DNA from: Cytobacillus praedii
GTDB taxonomy: Bacteria > Bacillota > Bacilli > Bacillales > Cytobacillaceae
NCBI RefSeq assembly: GCF_001439605.1
Contig: NZ_LMBX01000010.1
Coordinates: 60,347 to 124,346 of the forward strand
DNA length: 64,000 nucleotides
Direction: 5' to 3'
In this document: piece by piece, positions 1 through 8,065 of the stretch
How the letters are laid out: the number at the start of each line of letters is the position of its first letter
Position numbering within the stretch: position 1 is the first letter of the stretch
Notes under the pieces: generated by a model
Databases searched by the model: none
What the model was told of the DNA's origin: nothing
Seen by the model: only the letters and a program-made list of their open reading frames with translations
Made by a program: the position numbers and the translations under genes

Positions 1-201
1 ACCGTTTTTGGAGCGGGTGATTCCATTCTAGATAATGATTTTTTGAAAATATGTGATTACGCTTTTGTTCCTTCCCATGGTGAATTAAAAAACGAGGAGA
101 TTCATCAATCCAATTATTTATTTACTGATTACCAAGGAATTATGGCAGGAGAAGAAATCTTACATAGAATTTCGACCACTGTAACAGAAAAAATTATTTA
201 A
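1..201 (+). CDS. HAD-family hydrolase, C-terminal end (partial)
   Basis: Only the last 66 codons are in the window; the gene starts upstream of base 1. The visible part begins with the stretch VFGAGDSILDND. It matches motif IV of HAD-superfamily phosphatases (GDSxxD), whose acidic residues hold Mg2+, and the rest fits the C-terminal cap of such an enzyme. HAD phosphatases of this kind are known members of the Ter/tellurite stress clusters, beside ATP-grasp and phosphoribosyltransferase genes, and YceG, TelA and TerD follow here. The substrate is unknown. Its stop codon overlaps, tail to tail, the stop of the small gene on the other strand. Confidence 0.75.
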   Translation, partial: TVFGAGDSILDNDFLKICDYAFVPSHGELKNEEIHQSNYLFTDYQGIMAGEEILHRISTTVTEKII

Positions 202-446
202 TTTTGTGGTTCTCTCATCCACCTTCTTAAAAAGAAATGCAGACTTGCTCCAAAAATGTAGGAACTTATAAAGATGATACATGCCCCAAGGAATGAGAAA
301 TGCAGGGATAATGTGAGTAGGGTTATTAACAATGACCAAAAAATCAAATCTATGAAAATAAAAATGTCAGAACTCAAAACATCCTCAACCAATTTTGTAT
401 CCAATTCATGTGCAGGGTATTTTGCCCTTCTGTAAAGAAACCTCAT
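198..446 (-). CDS. Small two-helix membrane protein, unknown
   Basis: An 82-residue protein that I do not recognise. A short charged N-terminus is followed by two hydrophobic segments at about residues 27-48 and 52-70, then a basic C-terminus with RRWMREPQN, so a hairpin membrane protein is likely. The ATG start is preceded by an AAGGTGA ribosome binding site at suitable spacing, which argues for a real gene. It lies tail to tail with the HAD hydrolase and head to head with yceG, so it is not part of the Ter operon. The function cannot be inferred. Confidence 0.55.
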   Translation of the reverse strand: MRFLYRRAKYPAHELDTKLVEDVLSSDIFIFIDLIFWSLLITLLTLSLHFSFLGACIIFISSYIFGASLHFFLRRWMREPQN

Positions 447-641
447 AGCTGCTCACCTTCTAATCATAGTACTCAACTATATGCATGGACAAGTTGAAAG
501 GTGAAAGGATAAAACGAAAGATAATGTGCATATTTAGGTGAAGCTGCCGGAAATTGAATGATTTTTTATTATATTTGGAGGAATCGTTTTAGAATTCAAT
601 GGCACGTATGGTATCATGGTAATAAGTTTACAATTTATTGT

Positions 642-665
642 TAACTCCATTCCTATTTGGAGTTA
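642..665. promoter_or_regulatory. Inverted repeat upstream of yceG
   Basis: TAACTCC and GGAGTTA form a perfect 7-bp inverted repeat around a 10-nt centre, about 63 bp before the yceG start. It could be an operator or a 5'-leader hairpin. No clear SigA, SigB or SigW promoter could be assigned nearby, although CGTATG at 605-610 is weakly like an ECF -10 element. Confidence 0.3.
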
Positions 666-727
666 GATTTTAGTAGTCTTTATTATTCTTATTACAGTCT
701 TTCGCTCATAGAGGGAAGGGATATAAA

Positions 728-2365
728 ATGAACGAAACATATAGTCAAATGAAATCTCATTTATTGCCGATTTCTATAGAGAATTGGCTGCCTACGTTGA
801 AAAAAGACACAAAGGAAAGGCCGCAATTTTCAATTGAACAAAAAACGATCCAATTTGGCCAAGTGGTTGCTCGTTTTTTGGGTGTTCCATTAGATGAGGA
901 TGAGTACTACAACAAGCTGTACGATTTCATTCATACGGAGCAGGCGGGACTTACTTTGCTTAGTGAGGATACCCTTGATAAAACGATTGATAATCAGCAA
1001 TTTCAATCCATCCAAAAGGTATTGAATATTAATCGGGAACAGAATTTATCGATAAATCGATTTGTTGCTTTCCTTGATGGAGAACAGCTTTTACTTAAAT
1101 CAGCCATTCCTTCTTTGCATAGAAAAACAAGAGAAGCGATGATTGCCGTTCTCGATCTATTTTCTTCACAAGAGCCAGATGGATTAAAGAATCATGAATT
1201 AAGGCGAGTCCTTGTTGATATCATTAAATGGACCATTAACCATCTTGGGGCGGATTGGGATAAGGTGAACCCTGAAAAGTCAATGCCAAAATTTTTATGG
1301 TATGGGAATTCGAATAAAAGCCAGCACTATTTTCTATACTATTTATTCCAAATGGGATGTGACATCATTGTGTTCTCTCCGTCTGGAGAGGACATCATAA
1401 TTGGAGGTCATACAGAATTAGAGAATGCGTTTATTCACAACTATCCCGAGCAAAAACAGCCTGAGCCATTCCCAACTGAAAAAAGCAGGCGTTCATCTAC
1501 CGTCGCTTATCGTGCATCAAGAGAAATTGAATCCATATTAAACCATGAGGGATCCGGGTTTTATAAGCCATGGCAGCTTCGTGAGTACACCCCGTTATCA
1601 GTAACTTTGAAAACGACCTATGATGAATTATTTCTTTTAATTAAGGAAAAAGCAATGGTACGGCCAAACTTTGAGGTAAAGAATGGGCAAGTGAAAATTC
1701 CTGCTATTTTTGCGAAGGTGCAGGGAGTTAGCAAGAACCGAAAAGAATATTGGGATCGATTACAGATGATAAGCCAAATGGAACATAGCCTGCTTATTCA
1801 AAGGTTTCCATTTACGAATAATGTTAACAATGATTTCCGATTTCATTATCGGAATGCACTCGGAAATGATGGCTTACTTGATACGAAAAAAATGGTGGCA
1901 GCTCATTATTGGAAGTATCGGCAATTGCCAACTGGTCTTCAGAACGGGATAGCAACGGCCATCCGTAATATATGTGCGAGACCATACATTAAACCGGTCT
2001 ACCATGAGGATATAGAGGAGCTAAAAGCATTCCTTTTTACTCAAGGAATGCAAATCCCTGTCAGTATTCTGCAGCTTCTTCAAAAGTTTGATTATTCACA
2101 GGACGTACCAAAGCTAGTCTTATATAATAATGAGTTAAATGGCACAATGACGCGAACAGACGCTGCATTGCTGTTGTTACTTAATCAATTTGGCATTGAT
2201 ATTGTCTTGTATAATCCTCCTGGTCATAATGATTTAGAAAATTTTATTGAAGAAGGAATCTATGATGTTCATTGGCTAGAGGATGTAGTATTTGAACAGG
2301 AATTTAAAGAACCATCTTTAATAAATAGAGTAAAGGGCATTTTCAAAAATTTAAGAGGAGATTGA
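728..2365 (+). CDS. yceG: YceG-like protein of the Ter stress cluster
   Basis: A 545-residue cytoplasmic protein of the Bacillus YceG family, described as a putative component of toxic-anion/tellurite resistance. It has no signal peptide or membrane segment. The family shows an internal duplication, and both halves contain a similar phrase (residues near 205-225, DIIVFSPSGEDIIIGG, and near 495-510, DIVLYNPPGHNDLENF), each followed by an acidic stretch. The biochemical role is not established. The start has a GGGAAGGGA ribosome binding site. The stop is 4 bp before telA, so the two are almost certainly co-transcribed, as yceG-yceH are in B. subtilis. The assignment to this family is secure; the function is not. 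Confidence 0.88.
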   Translation: MNETYSQMKSHLLPISIENWLPTLKKDTKERPQFSIEQKTIQFGQVVARFLGVPLDEDEYYNKLYDFIHTEQAGLTLLSEDTLDKTIDNQQFQSIQKVLNINREQNLSINRFVAFLDGEQLLLKSAIPSLHRKTREAMIAVLDLFSSQEPDGLKNHELRRVLVDIIKWTINHLGADWDKVNPEKSMPKFLWYGNSNKSQHYFLYYLFQMGCDIIVFSPSGEDIIIGGHTELENAFIHNYPEQKQPEPFPTEKSRRSSTVAYRASREIESILNHEGSGFYKPWQLREYTPLSVTLKTTYDELFLLIKEKAMVRPNFEVKNGQVKIPAIFAKVQGVSKNRKEYWDRLQMISQMEHSLLIQRFPFTNNVNNDFRFHYRNALGNDGLLDTKKMVAAHYWKYRQLPTGLQNGIATAIRNICARPYIKPVYHEDIEELKAFLFTQGMQIPVSILQLLQKFDYSQDVPKLVLYNNELNGTMTRTDAALLLLLNQFGIDIVLYNPPGHNDLENFIEEGIYDVHWLEDVVFEQEFKEPSLINRVKGIFKNLRGD

Positions 2366-2369
2366 ATCA

Positions 2370-3479
2370 ATGAATCAAATGCAGCCAACAAATCTTGATC
2401 TTACATTAACGAAACCAACAGAAGATAAGTTGACGGAAACTACAGCTTCAGAAATCAAGCTGGCTCTGCGTCAAGATCCAGAAGTTCAAAACCTTGCACG
2501 TTCGATCGATGAACGAGATCAAATCCAAATTCTCGAATTTGGTAAAGAGCCGGCAACACAAATATCTCGTTTTTCCGATCAAATTTTAGGCAATATGCGT
2601 GCAACAAAGGTCGAAGATTCAGGTGAATTATTGAAGCAGCTTGGTCGTATTATGGATAAGTTTGATAAGAAGGATTTTGAAAAGAGCTCAGGCGGATTAT
2701 TCGGAAAGCTGTTCAAAAAAGGTGAAAAGCTCATTGATAAGCTTTTTGGAAAATATCAAACGATGGGACATGAAATTGATAAGGTATATATAGAAATTTC
2801 TAAATATCAAAACGAGATGGTTGAATCAACAACCATGCTAGACCAAATGTATGAGCAAAACTACCAATATTATCTAGCACTTGAAAAATATGCAGTAGCG
2901 GGTCAGATGAAGGCAGATGACCTTAAAGCCAATCAGCTTCCCCAGCTGGAATCACGTGCAGCTGCTGGCGATCAGATGGCATCGATGCAGCTGGATACAC
3001 TTAGAAATGGCATAGAATTACTAGAACAGCGTGTATATGATCTAGAAATGGCGAAAATGGTTTCCTTACAAACCGCACCACAAATACGCCTGTTACAAAG
3101 AGGAAACACGAAGCTTATTGGGAAAATTAATTCTGCTTTTGTAACGACGATTCCGATCTTCAAAAATGGAATTATTCAAGCGGTTGCAGCAAAAAGACAA
3201 AAGCTTGTTGCTGACTCGATGAATGAGCTTGACCGAAGAACGAATGAAATGCTGCTGCGCAATGCACAAAATATCTCTACCCAAAGTGCTGATATTGCAA
3301 GACTTGCAGGGAGTCCAAGCATCAAGATTGAAACCATTGAAGAGTCTTGGAACATCATTATTAAAGGAATGCAGGAAACAAAAGCAATTGAAGAAGAGAA
3401 TAAGCGCATGCGTGAAGAGGGTACTAAAAGACTAGAGCAGCTTCAAGATAATTTCAAAAAAATTAAGCTGCAAGGGTAA
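2370..3479 (+). CDS. telA: Toxic anion resistance protein TelA/YceH
   Basis: A 369-residue TelA-family protein (the toxic anion resistance family that includes KlaA and B. subtilis YceH). It is soluble and highly helical with long heptad-like stretches, consistent with a coiled-coil scaffold. Characteristic stretches are ISRFSDQILGNMRATKV near residues 65-80 and the C-terminal KGMQETKAIEEENKR region. Families of this type accompany TerD and TerC in membrane-associated stress complexes, but the molecular activity is unknown. The gene starts 4 bp after yceG with its own GAGG site and is followed by a hairpin and then terD. Confidence 0.9.
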   Translation: MNQMQPTNLDLTLTKPTEDKLTETTASEIKLALRQDPEVQNLARSIDERDQIQILEFGKEPATQISRFSDQILGNMRATKVEDSGELLKQLGRIMDKFDKKDFEKSSGGLFGKLFKKGEKLIDKLFGKYQTMGHEIDKVYIEISKYQNEMVESTTMLDQMYEQNYQYYLALEKYAVAGQMKADDLKANQLPQLESRAAAGDQMASMQLDTLRNGIELLEQRVYDLEMAKMVSLQTAPQIRLLQRGNTKLIGKINSAFVTTIPIFKNGIIQAVAAKRQKLVADSMNELDRRTNEMLLRNAQNISTQSADIARLAGSPSIKIETIEESWNIIIKGMQETKAIEEENKRMREEGTKRLEQLQDNFKKIKLQG

Positions 3480-3483
3480 TAGG

Positions 3484-3504
3484 CAATTGGCTATTTGCCA
3501 ATTG
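3484..3504 (+). promoter_or_regulatory. Hairpin between telA and terD
   Basis: CAATTGGC and GCCAATTG form a perfect 8-bp stem with a 5-nt loop, followed by only three T residues. It lies just after the telA stop and 39 bp before the terD start. The short T tract makes it a weak terminator at best. An RNA processing or stability element that sets the ratio of TerD to TelA is equally possible. Confidence 0.5.
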
Positions 3505-3542
3505 TTTACATAAAAACACAAAAAAATTATGAGGTGAAAATG

Positions 3543-4157
3543 ATGGCAATTAACTTACAAAAAGGGCAGCGTGTTGATCTTACAAAAGGAAATCCAGGTC
3601 TTTCAAAAATTATGGTAGGTTTAGGCTGGGATCCAGTTCAAAACCGTGGCGGTGGCGGTCTTCTTGGCTCACTATTCGGCGGAGGCGGAGGCGGTGCCAA
3701 TATCGATTGTGATGCGTCCGTTATTATGCTTGGTGAGAATGGGAAAATCAGAAGCAACAGTGATGTTATTTACTTCGGAAACTTAAAGAGCAGTGATGGC
3801 AGTGTCCAGCACACGGGAGATAATTTAACTGGAGATGGAGACGGGGACGATGAGCAAGTCTTAGTTGATTTAAGCCGTGTACCTTCACAAGTTCATAAGC
3901 TTGTGTTTGTAGTTAATATTTATGATTGTGTGAAAAGAAAGCAGCATTTCGGAATGATTCAAAATGCGTTCATCCGGATTGTGAATTCAGCTAACAATCA
4001 GGAAATTATCCATTTTAATTTAACAGATGATTACAGTGGACAAACTTGCCTAGTTGTAGGTGAAATTTACCGTCATGGAAATGAATGGAAGTTTGCGGCA
4101 GTGGGAACTGGAACGTCAGCACCAGGCTTGGGAGATGTTGTCCGTTCATTCGCTTAA
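3543..4157 (+). CDS. terD: TerD-family calcium-binding stress protein
   Basis: A 204-residue TerD domain protein, soluble and acidic. The N-terminus MAINLQKGQRVDLTKG is diagnostic, and Ca2+-binding acidic loops are visible at NIDCDAS and at the GDNLTGDGDGDDE stretch. A glycine-rich insert (GGGGLLGSLFGGGGGG, near residues 33-48) interrupts the first part of the domain and is typical of YceC/YceD-like members. TerD proteins bind calcium and take part in a membrane-linked stress response with TelA and YceG. I chose the second of two adjacent ATG codons because GAGGTG lies 6 bp upstream of it. An in-frame TTG at 3495 lies inside the upstream hairpin and is unlikely. Confidence 0.92.
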   Translation: MAINLQKGQRVDLTKGNPGLSKIMVGLGWDPVQNRGGGGLLGSLFGGGGGGANIDCDASVIMLGENGKIRSNSDVIYFGNLKSSDGSVQHTGDNLTGDGDGDDEQVLVDLSRVPSQVHKLVFVVNIYDCVKRKQHFGMIQNAFIRIVNSANNQEIIHFNLTDDYSGQTCLVVGEIYRHGNEWKFAAVGTGTSAPGLGDVVRSFA

Positions 4158-4178
4158 TCAATTGAATTATACTTTTGC

Positions 4179-4213
4179 AGGGACCAGACTATATTGTCTG
4201 TGTCCCTTTTTTT
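4179..4213 (+). terminator. Rho-independent terminator after terD
   Basis: AGGGAC-CAGAC pairs with GTCTG-(T)-GTCCCT around a short loop and is followed by seven T residues. It closes the Ter gene cluster. Confidence 0.9.
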
Positions 4214-4343
4214 AGATATCATTGGGTTTCCTCCTATATTCTTCTAGCTAACAACTGCTCTATTAGATTATTTCACATGATATAATAATAGTATTCCTTT
4301 CAATAGGTATTGACCTCAAAGAATGATAGAAGGTGTACTCCCA

Positions 4344-5045
4344 ATGCGAAAAATGTCCCTTTTTCTATTTATACTGATTATTTCTCTAACATTAATGGGC
4401 AGTTCTCAAGCAGCGATGGGCGGCATCCAGCTAAAAGATTATCCCAGTCACTCGACCTTAAAAAAGTCGATTGTGCTTAATTCCTCTTCCGTTCTAGGAA
4501 GTATCATTCTTTTGCCAACTGATCCTTTTGATGAGCGTGAAGCGGCGCAAATTATTTCGAGAATAGATAATTTGCCATTTTCCTTATTATCAAAAGTAGG
4601 GGAAGAAAATATTAAACTTAAATTATTTATTGGAAGATTAACAGATAATCCAACAGCTGCCCATCTCGATGGTATGATTCCAAGAGGGTATAAGGGCAGA
4701 ACAACGTGGGACGACGTACCTGGTATTGGAGGGTCCAAAACAGTTTTAGTGAAAATTGGATTCAGTGACAAGGGCAGAGGACATAGCTCTGTAAATTTAG
4801 AGCTTCATGAGCTGGCTCATTCCATTGATCGCTACGTTTATGATGGAATGCGTAATAACCAGAAATTTCTAGCAGTTTGGAAGAAGGAAAAACCGTTACT
4901 ATTTCCGGCGAAGGATTATTTTTTAACCTATCCTGAAGAATATTTTGCGGAAACCTTTGCGATGTATTACCTCGGAGGAGATTCCAGGAGCTTGCTGAAG
5001 GAGAAAGCACCTGAGACATATCGTTTTATGAAAAGTTTAAAATAG
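4344..5045 (+). CDS. Secreted metallopeptidase, anthrax lethal factor/PPEP-like
   Basis: A 233-residue protein with a signal peptide (MRKMSLFLFILIISLTLMG, cleavage probably near SSQA). The zinc motif HELAH sits near residues 152-156 (ELHELAHSID) and is followed by a distal acidic patch, YPEEYFAETFAMYYLGG, near residues 195-211, which supplies the third zinc ligand in this group. This arrangement fits the M34-like fold shared by the anthrax lethal factor catalytic domain and the secreted Pro-Pro endopeptidases. The substrate cannot be read from the sequence. The chosen ATG has GAAGGTG 8 bp upstream; the ATG 21 bp earlier has none. It is probably monocistronic, followed by thyA on the same strand. 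Confidence 0.75.
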   Translation: MRKMSLFLFILIISLTLMGSSQAAMGGIQLKDYPSHSTLKKSIVLNSSSVLGSIILLPTDPFDEREAAQIISRIDNLPFSLLSKVGEENIKLKLFIGRLTDNPTAAHLDGMIPRGYKGRTTWDDVPGIGGSKTVLVKIGFSDKGRGHSSVNLELHELAHSIDRYVYDGMRNNQKFLAVWKKEKPLLFPAKDYFLTYPEEYFAETFAMYYLGGDSRSLLKEKAPETYRFMKSLK

Positions 5046-5116
5046 CGGAAAGTATTTTTTTACCCCACCTAATTTGATACAATTAAAAAAATGCGAAAAT
5101 AAAAGGTTGTGTTGTA

Positions 5117-5911
5117 ATGAAACAATATTTAGAGCTTTGCAAGCATGTTCTTGAAAATGGAGTAAAAAAGGAAGATCGAACAGGAACGGGGACGATTAGC
5201 ACATTTGGTTATCAAATGCGATTCAATCTAGCAGAAGGGTTTCCGCTAATGACAACCAAAAAGCTGCATTTGCGATCAATCATTTATGAATTGCTTTGGT
5301 TTTTAAATGGGGATACAAATGTGAAATTTCTTCAAGATAATGGAGTAAGAATCTGGAATGAATGGGCAGATGAAAATGGAGAGCTCGGTCCTGTATATGG
5401 CCATCAGTGGCGTTCATGGACTGGGGCAGATGGGAATACCATTGATCAGATTAGCGAACTTATTCAGCAAATAAAAACGAATCCTGATTCTAGACGGATG
5501 ATTGTTAATGCGTGGAATGTTGGAGATCTTGATAAAATGGCTTTGCCGCCATGCCACTGTATGTTTCAATTTTACGTAGCAGATGGGAAGCTATCGTGCC
5601 AGCTCTATCAGCGGTCAGCTGATGTTTTTCTTGGCGTGCCTTTTAATATTGCTTCTTATGCCTTGCTTACACTTATGATTGCACAGGTGTGTGATTTAGA
5701 GCCTGGAGAATTTATTCATACATTTGGTGATACACATATTTATTTAAACCATCTCGAACAAATTGAGCTGCAGTTAAGCCGTGAGCCGCGAGCTCTTCCA
5801 AAATTGAGACTCAATCCAGAAGTGAAGGATCTTTACGGATTTCAGTTTAATGACTTTGTTCTTGAGGAATATGATCCACATCCACATATTAAAGGAGTGG
5901 TAAGTGTATGA
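5117..5911 (+). CDS. thyA: Thymidylate synthase
   Basis: A 264-residue ThyA that converts dUMP and methylene-tetrahydrofolate to dTMP and dihydrofolate. The active-site cysteine is in the [11 protein letters not shown] motif (Cys146, the same position as in the E. coli enzyme), and the substrate arginines lie in [11 protein letters not shown]. The C-terminus ([11 protein letters not shown]) is complete. The last four bases overlap the start of dfrA, so the two enzymes of the thymidylate cycle are translationally coupled: dihydrofolate made here is recycled by the next gene. The ribosome binding site (AAAGG) is modest. Confidence 0.97.
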   Translation: MKQYLELCKHVLENGVKKEDRTGTGTISTFGYQMRFNLAEGFPLMTTKKLHLRSIIYELLWFLNGDTNVKFLQDNGVRIWNEWADENGELGPVYGHQWRSWTGADGNTIDQISELIQQIKTNPDSRRMIVNAWNVGDLDKMALPPCHCMFQFYVADGKLSCQLYQRSADVFLGVPFNIASYALLTLMIAQVCDLEPGEFIHTFGDTHIYLNHLEQIELQLSREPRALPKLRLNPEVKDLYGFQFNDFVLEEYDPHPHIKGVVSV

Positions 5912-6393
5912 TTTCACTCATGTGGGCAATGGACAATAATCATGTTATTGGTTATAATAATCAGCTTCCTTGGCATCTTCCAGAGGATTTAAAGTTTTTT
6001 AAGAGTACAACATTGGGGCATCCAATTGCGATGGGAAGAAAAACTTGGGATTCCATTGGACGCCCGCTGCCTGGAAGAGAAAACATCGTAATCACGCGCA
6101 ATCCTGAATTCTTATGTGAAGGATGCACTGTTTTGAACTCGGTCGAAGCACTTCTTGAGTATAGCCGGCAAAAAGCCGATGAAATTTTTGTGATTGGCGG
6201 AGCGGAAATTTTTAAACTCATTTTACCAGATGCGGACAAGCTTTATTTAACTCGCATTTATGATGAGTTTAAAGGAGATACATTTTTTCCTGAGCTAAAT
6301 ATGGAGGAATGGTCTTTGCTTTCTCGTGAACAGGGCATAAAAGACGAGAAAAACCCTTATGATTATGAATTTATGATTTATAAAAGAAAATAA
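5908..6393 (+). CDS. dfrA: Dihydrofolate reductase
   Basis: A 161-residue DHFR that reduces dihydrofolate to tetrahydrofolate with NADPH. Family landmarks are visible in order: [25 protein letters not shown] split as the N-terminal strand and substrate loop, the acidic residue in [24 protein letters not shown] for NADPH, and [10 protein letters not shown]. The start overlaps thyA by 4 bp (ATGA). A strong terminator follows 7 bp after the stop, so thyA-dfrA forms a two-gene operon, as in B. subtilis thyB-dfrA. Confidence 0.97.
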   Translation: MISLMWAMDNNHVIGYNNQLPWHLPEDLKFFKSTTLGHPIAMGRKTWDSIGRPLPGRENIVITRNPEFLCEGCTVLNSVEALLEYSRQKADEIFVIGGAEIFKLILPDADKLYLTRIYDEFKGDTFFPELNMEEWSLLSREQGIKDEKNPYDYEFMIYKRK

Positions 6394-6400
6394 TGTGTTG

Positions 6401-6429
6401 AAGCTGCTCGCATGTGAGCAGCTTTTTTT
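6401..6429 (+). terminator. Terminator after thyA-dfrA
   Basis: AAGCTGCTC and GAGCAGCTT form a 9-bp stem, followed by a run of T residues. Confidence 0.92.
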
Positions 6430-6646
6430 ATTATATAAGTCTAGCATCTATCCCATTCCCTTCGAAGTCACAAGAAGAGTCTTATGCTTGCCAGATGTGA
6501 AAACAAAGGGAAGTACCTTGAGCCAACTTCGCAGGAACAATCCCTTTTTCATATTTCCAATGGTGCAGTCAATTTTCTTTTGATTCTAGTTAAAATAGCC
6601 TATCTATTATATAATGATAAAATGCAGATAGATTGGGAGGAACAGC

Positions 6647-7378
6647 ATGATTCGATTAATCGCATTTGTAGTTTATATGGCCGGCTATTTAGTGTATAGC
6701 TTGCCGTCCCTAGCAAAAATGAAAAGGCTACATCCTGAAATGCCGGTTTCTGAAAGGGATCGACTCATTCATCAATTGCCTATGAAATGGTCAAGCACAA
6801 TTATGAAAATTACAGGTTCAACGGTGGAGGTAAAGGGAAAGGAATTTTTGCCTAAAGGACCAGTTGTATTTGTTTGCAATCATGAAGGTGATTTTGACAT
6901 ACCAGTTTTACTGGCTTTTATTGATAAGCCATTTGGGTTTATTTCAAAGGTAGAAGTGAAAAAGGCACCAATTATCTCATCATGGATGGAAGTAATGAAT
7001 TGTGTATTTATCGATCGCAAAGATCGTAGAAGCGCGGTACAATCTATTCGGGATGGGGTGGATAAATTAAAGAACGGGCATTCCATTGTTATTTTTCCTG
7101 AGGGTACAAGAAGCAAGGGCGGACCTATTGGAGAATTCAAAGCCGGGGGTTTACGATTGGCGAAGGATGCTGGGGTTCCGATTGTTCCAATTGGAATAAA
7201 GGGCACCGCCGATATTTTTGAGAAAAATAACAGGCTTGTTCGTCCGGCGAAAGTTCAAATTAATATTTGTCAGCCAATTGACCCACAATCTATTCGTGAA
7301 AAAGACATGAAGGAAATTGCTTCAGAAGTAAGAAATATAATTATTACTAGCTTCAGGAAAGATAATAAGGCTTCGTAA
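6647..7378 (+). CDS. plsC: 1-acyl-sn-glycerol-3-phosphate acyltransferase (PlsC)
   Basis: A 243-residue membrane-associated acyltransferase that adds the second acyl chain to lysophosphatidic acid. One N-terminal hydrophobic segment (residues 3-17) precedes the catalytic domain. Family motifs appear in order: NHEGDFD (NHxxxxD, residues 84-90), the FIDRKDR block, FPEGTRS (about 153-159) and the hydrophobic VPIVPIGIKG block. The start has a GGGAGGAA ribosome binding site. The gene stands alone between the thyA-dfrA terminator and its own terminator. The 200 bp upstream holds a loose AAAGGGA...TCCCTTT inverted repeat (about 6507-6555), but I could not assign a promoter. Confidence 0.92.
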   Translation: MIRLIAFVVYMAGYLVYSLPSLAKMKRLHPEMPVSERDRLIHQLPMKWSSTIMKITGSTVEVKGKEFLPKGPVVFVCNHEGDFDIPVLLAFIDKPFGFISKVEVKKAPIISSWMEVMNCVFIDRKDRRSAVQSIRDGVDKLKNGHSIVIFPEGTRSKGGPIGEFKAGGLRLAKDAGVPIVPIGIKGTADIFEKNNRLVRPAKVQINICQPIDPQSIREKDMKEIASEVRNIIITSFRKDNKAS

Positions 7379-7561
7379 CAATCAGGGTTATGAAAGTGCG
7401 AAAACTGTTTGCCATAGTTTTGAGGTCAGTCACTTATTATGTAAAAGGTAATAGTACTCTGATGCAGTTACTATTTCTGGAAATGTAAACACAAAATGAA
7501 TTAGTTATTAAATCTTTTCCTAAATATCAACTTTATTTAATATGGTTTATAACAAAAAATG

Positions 7562-7594
7562 GGGTATGAAACTATTTCAGTTTCATACCCTTTT
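7562..7594. terminator. Bidirectional terminator between plsC and a convergent small gene
   Basis: GGGTATGAAAC and GTTTCATACCC form a perfect 11-bp stem with a 7-nt loop. T residues follow on both strands (TTTT on plus; CATTTTTT on minus), so it can serve both the plsC transcript and the convergent gene at 7643-7879. The rest of 7379-7561 has a weak AATAGTA/TACTATT repeat and nothing else I can name. Confidence 0.9.
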
Positions 7595-7642
7595 GCTGTT
7601 TTGCCTACATATAGGATAAAGTTATACGTTTATCTAATAATC

Positions 7643-7879
7643 TTAGTACGTAGGATTAATTAAATAGTCTGTTAATGCATTCACCATGACTTGAAACTCA
7701 TTCGGATCACAAAATTCCTCAGGAGAAAAATTACTTTTTATCCAAAGGATTAATTCATGTGGAGTGTTGAAAAATTCCCCACTTGAATCACTTTTACGAA
7801 CCATATACCGCCCATTATCCTCATCTAATGTCACTTCCACCGGCAGTGCACAGTCAAGACTGCATAATGAAAACTCCAC
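7643..7879 (-). CDS. Small cytoplasmic protein, unknown
   Basis: A 78-residue protein that I do not recognise. It starts with GTG preceded by GGGAGGTG at 5 bp, a strong ribosome binding site. It is acidic and soluble, with three cysteines in the first 45 bases' worth of residues and near the C-terminal half (CSLDC near residues 6-10, EEFCDP near 55-60). The CxxxC at the N-terminus could bind a metal, but nothing else supports that. It runs divergently from ilvA and ends at a shared bidirectional terminator. Confidence 0.65.
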   Translation of the reverse strand: MEFSLCSLDCALPVEVTLDEDNGRYMVRKSDSSGEFFNTPHELILWIKSNFSPEEFCDPNEFQVMVNALTDYLINPTY

Positions 7880-8000
7880 TCTTCCACCTCCCGATAAATT
7901 TTAGGAATCTGTTTTTCTTAGCTTTCGATTAGTATATGTAAAAATCCTTCTTTTCTATTCGGTAAAATATCGGAAAAGTAAAAATTTTTAAATTATATGA

Positions 8001-8028
8001 TTGAAATCAAAAACTCACATGGTATAAT
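8001..8028 (+). promoter_or_regulatory. SigA-type promoter of ilvA
   Basis: TTGAAA and TATAAT are separated by 16 bp and lie 38 bp before the ilvA start. I saw no T-box leader in this region, unlike many branched-chain amino acid genes. Confidence 0.75.
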
Positions 8029-8065
8029 GAACAAATTAATATCGGAAGAGAAATGAGGGTGACAG

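Noticed and set aside
583..615. SigW or SigB promoter for yceG
   Set aside because: CGTATG and GTTTTA elements exist but not at a spacing that matches either consensus.
6395..6699. ORFs of 62 and 71 codons after dfrA
   Set aside because: They run through the dfrA terminator and the plsC ribosome binding site, have no binding sites of their own and read as low-complexity translation.
7880..8065. T-box or other riboswitch before ilvA
   Set aside because: No T-box sequence or specifier-like structure; only a short promoter region is present.
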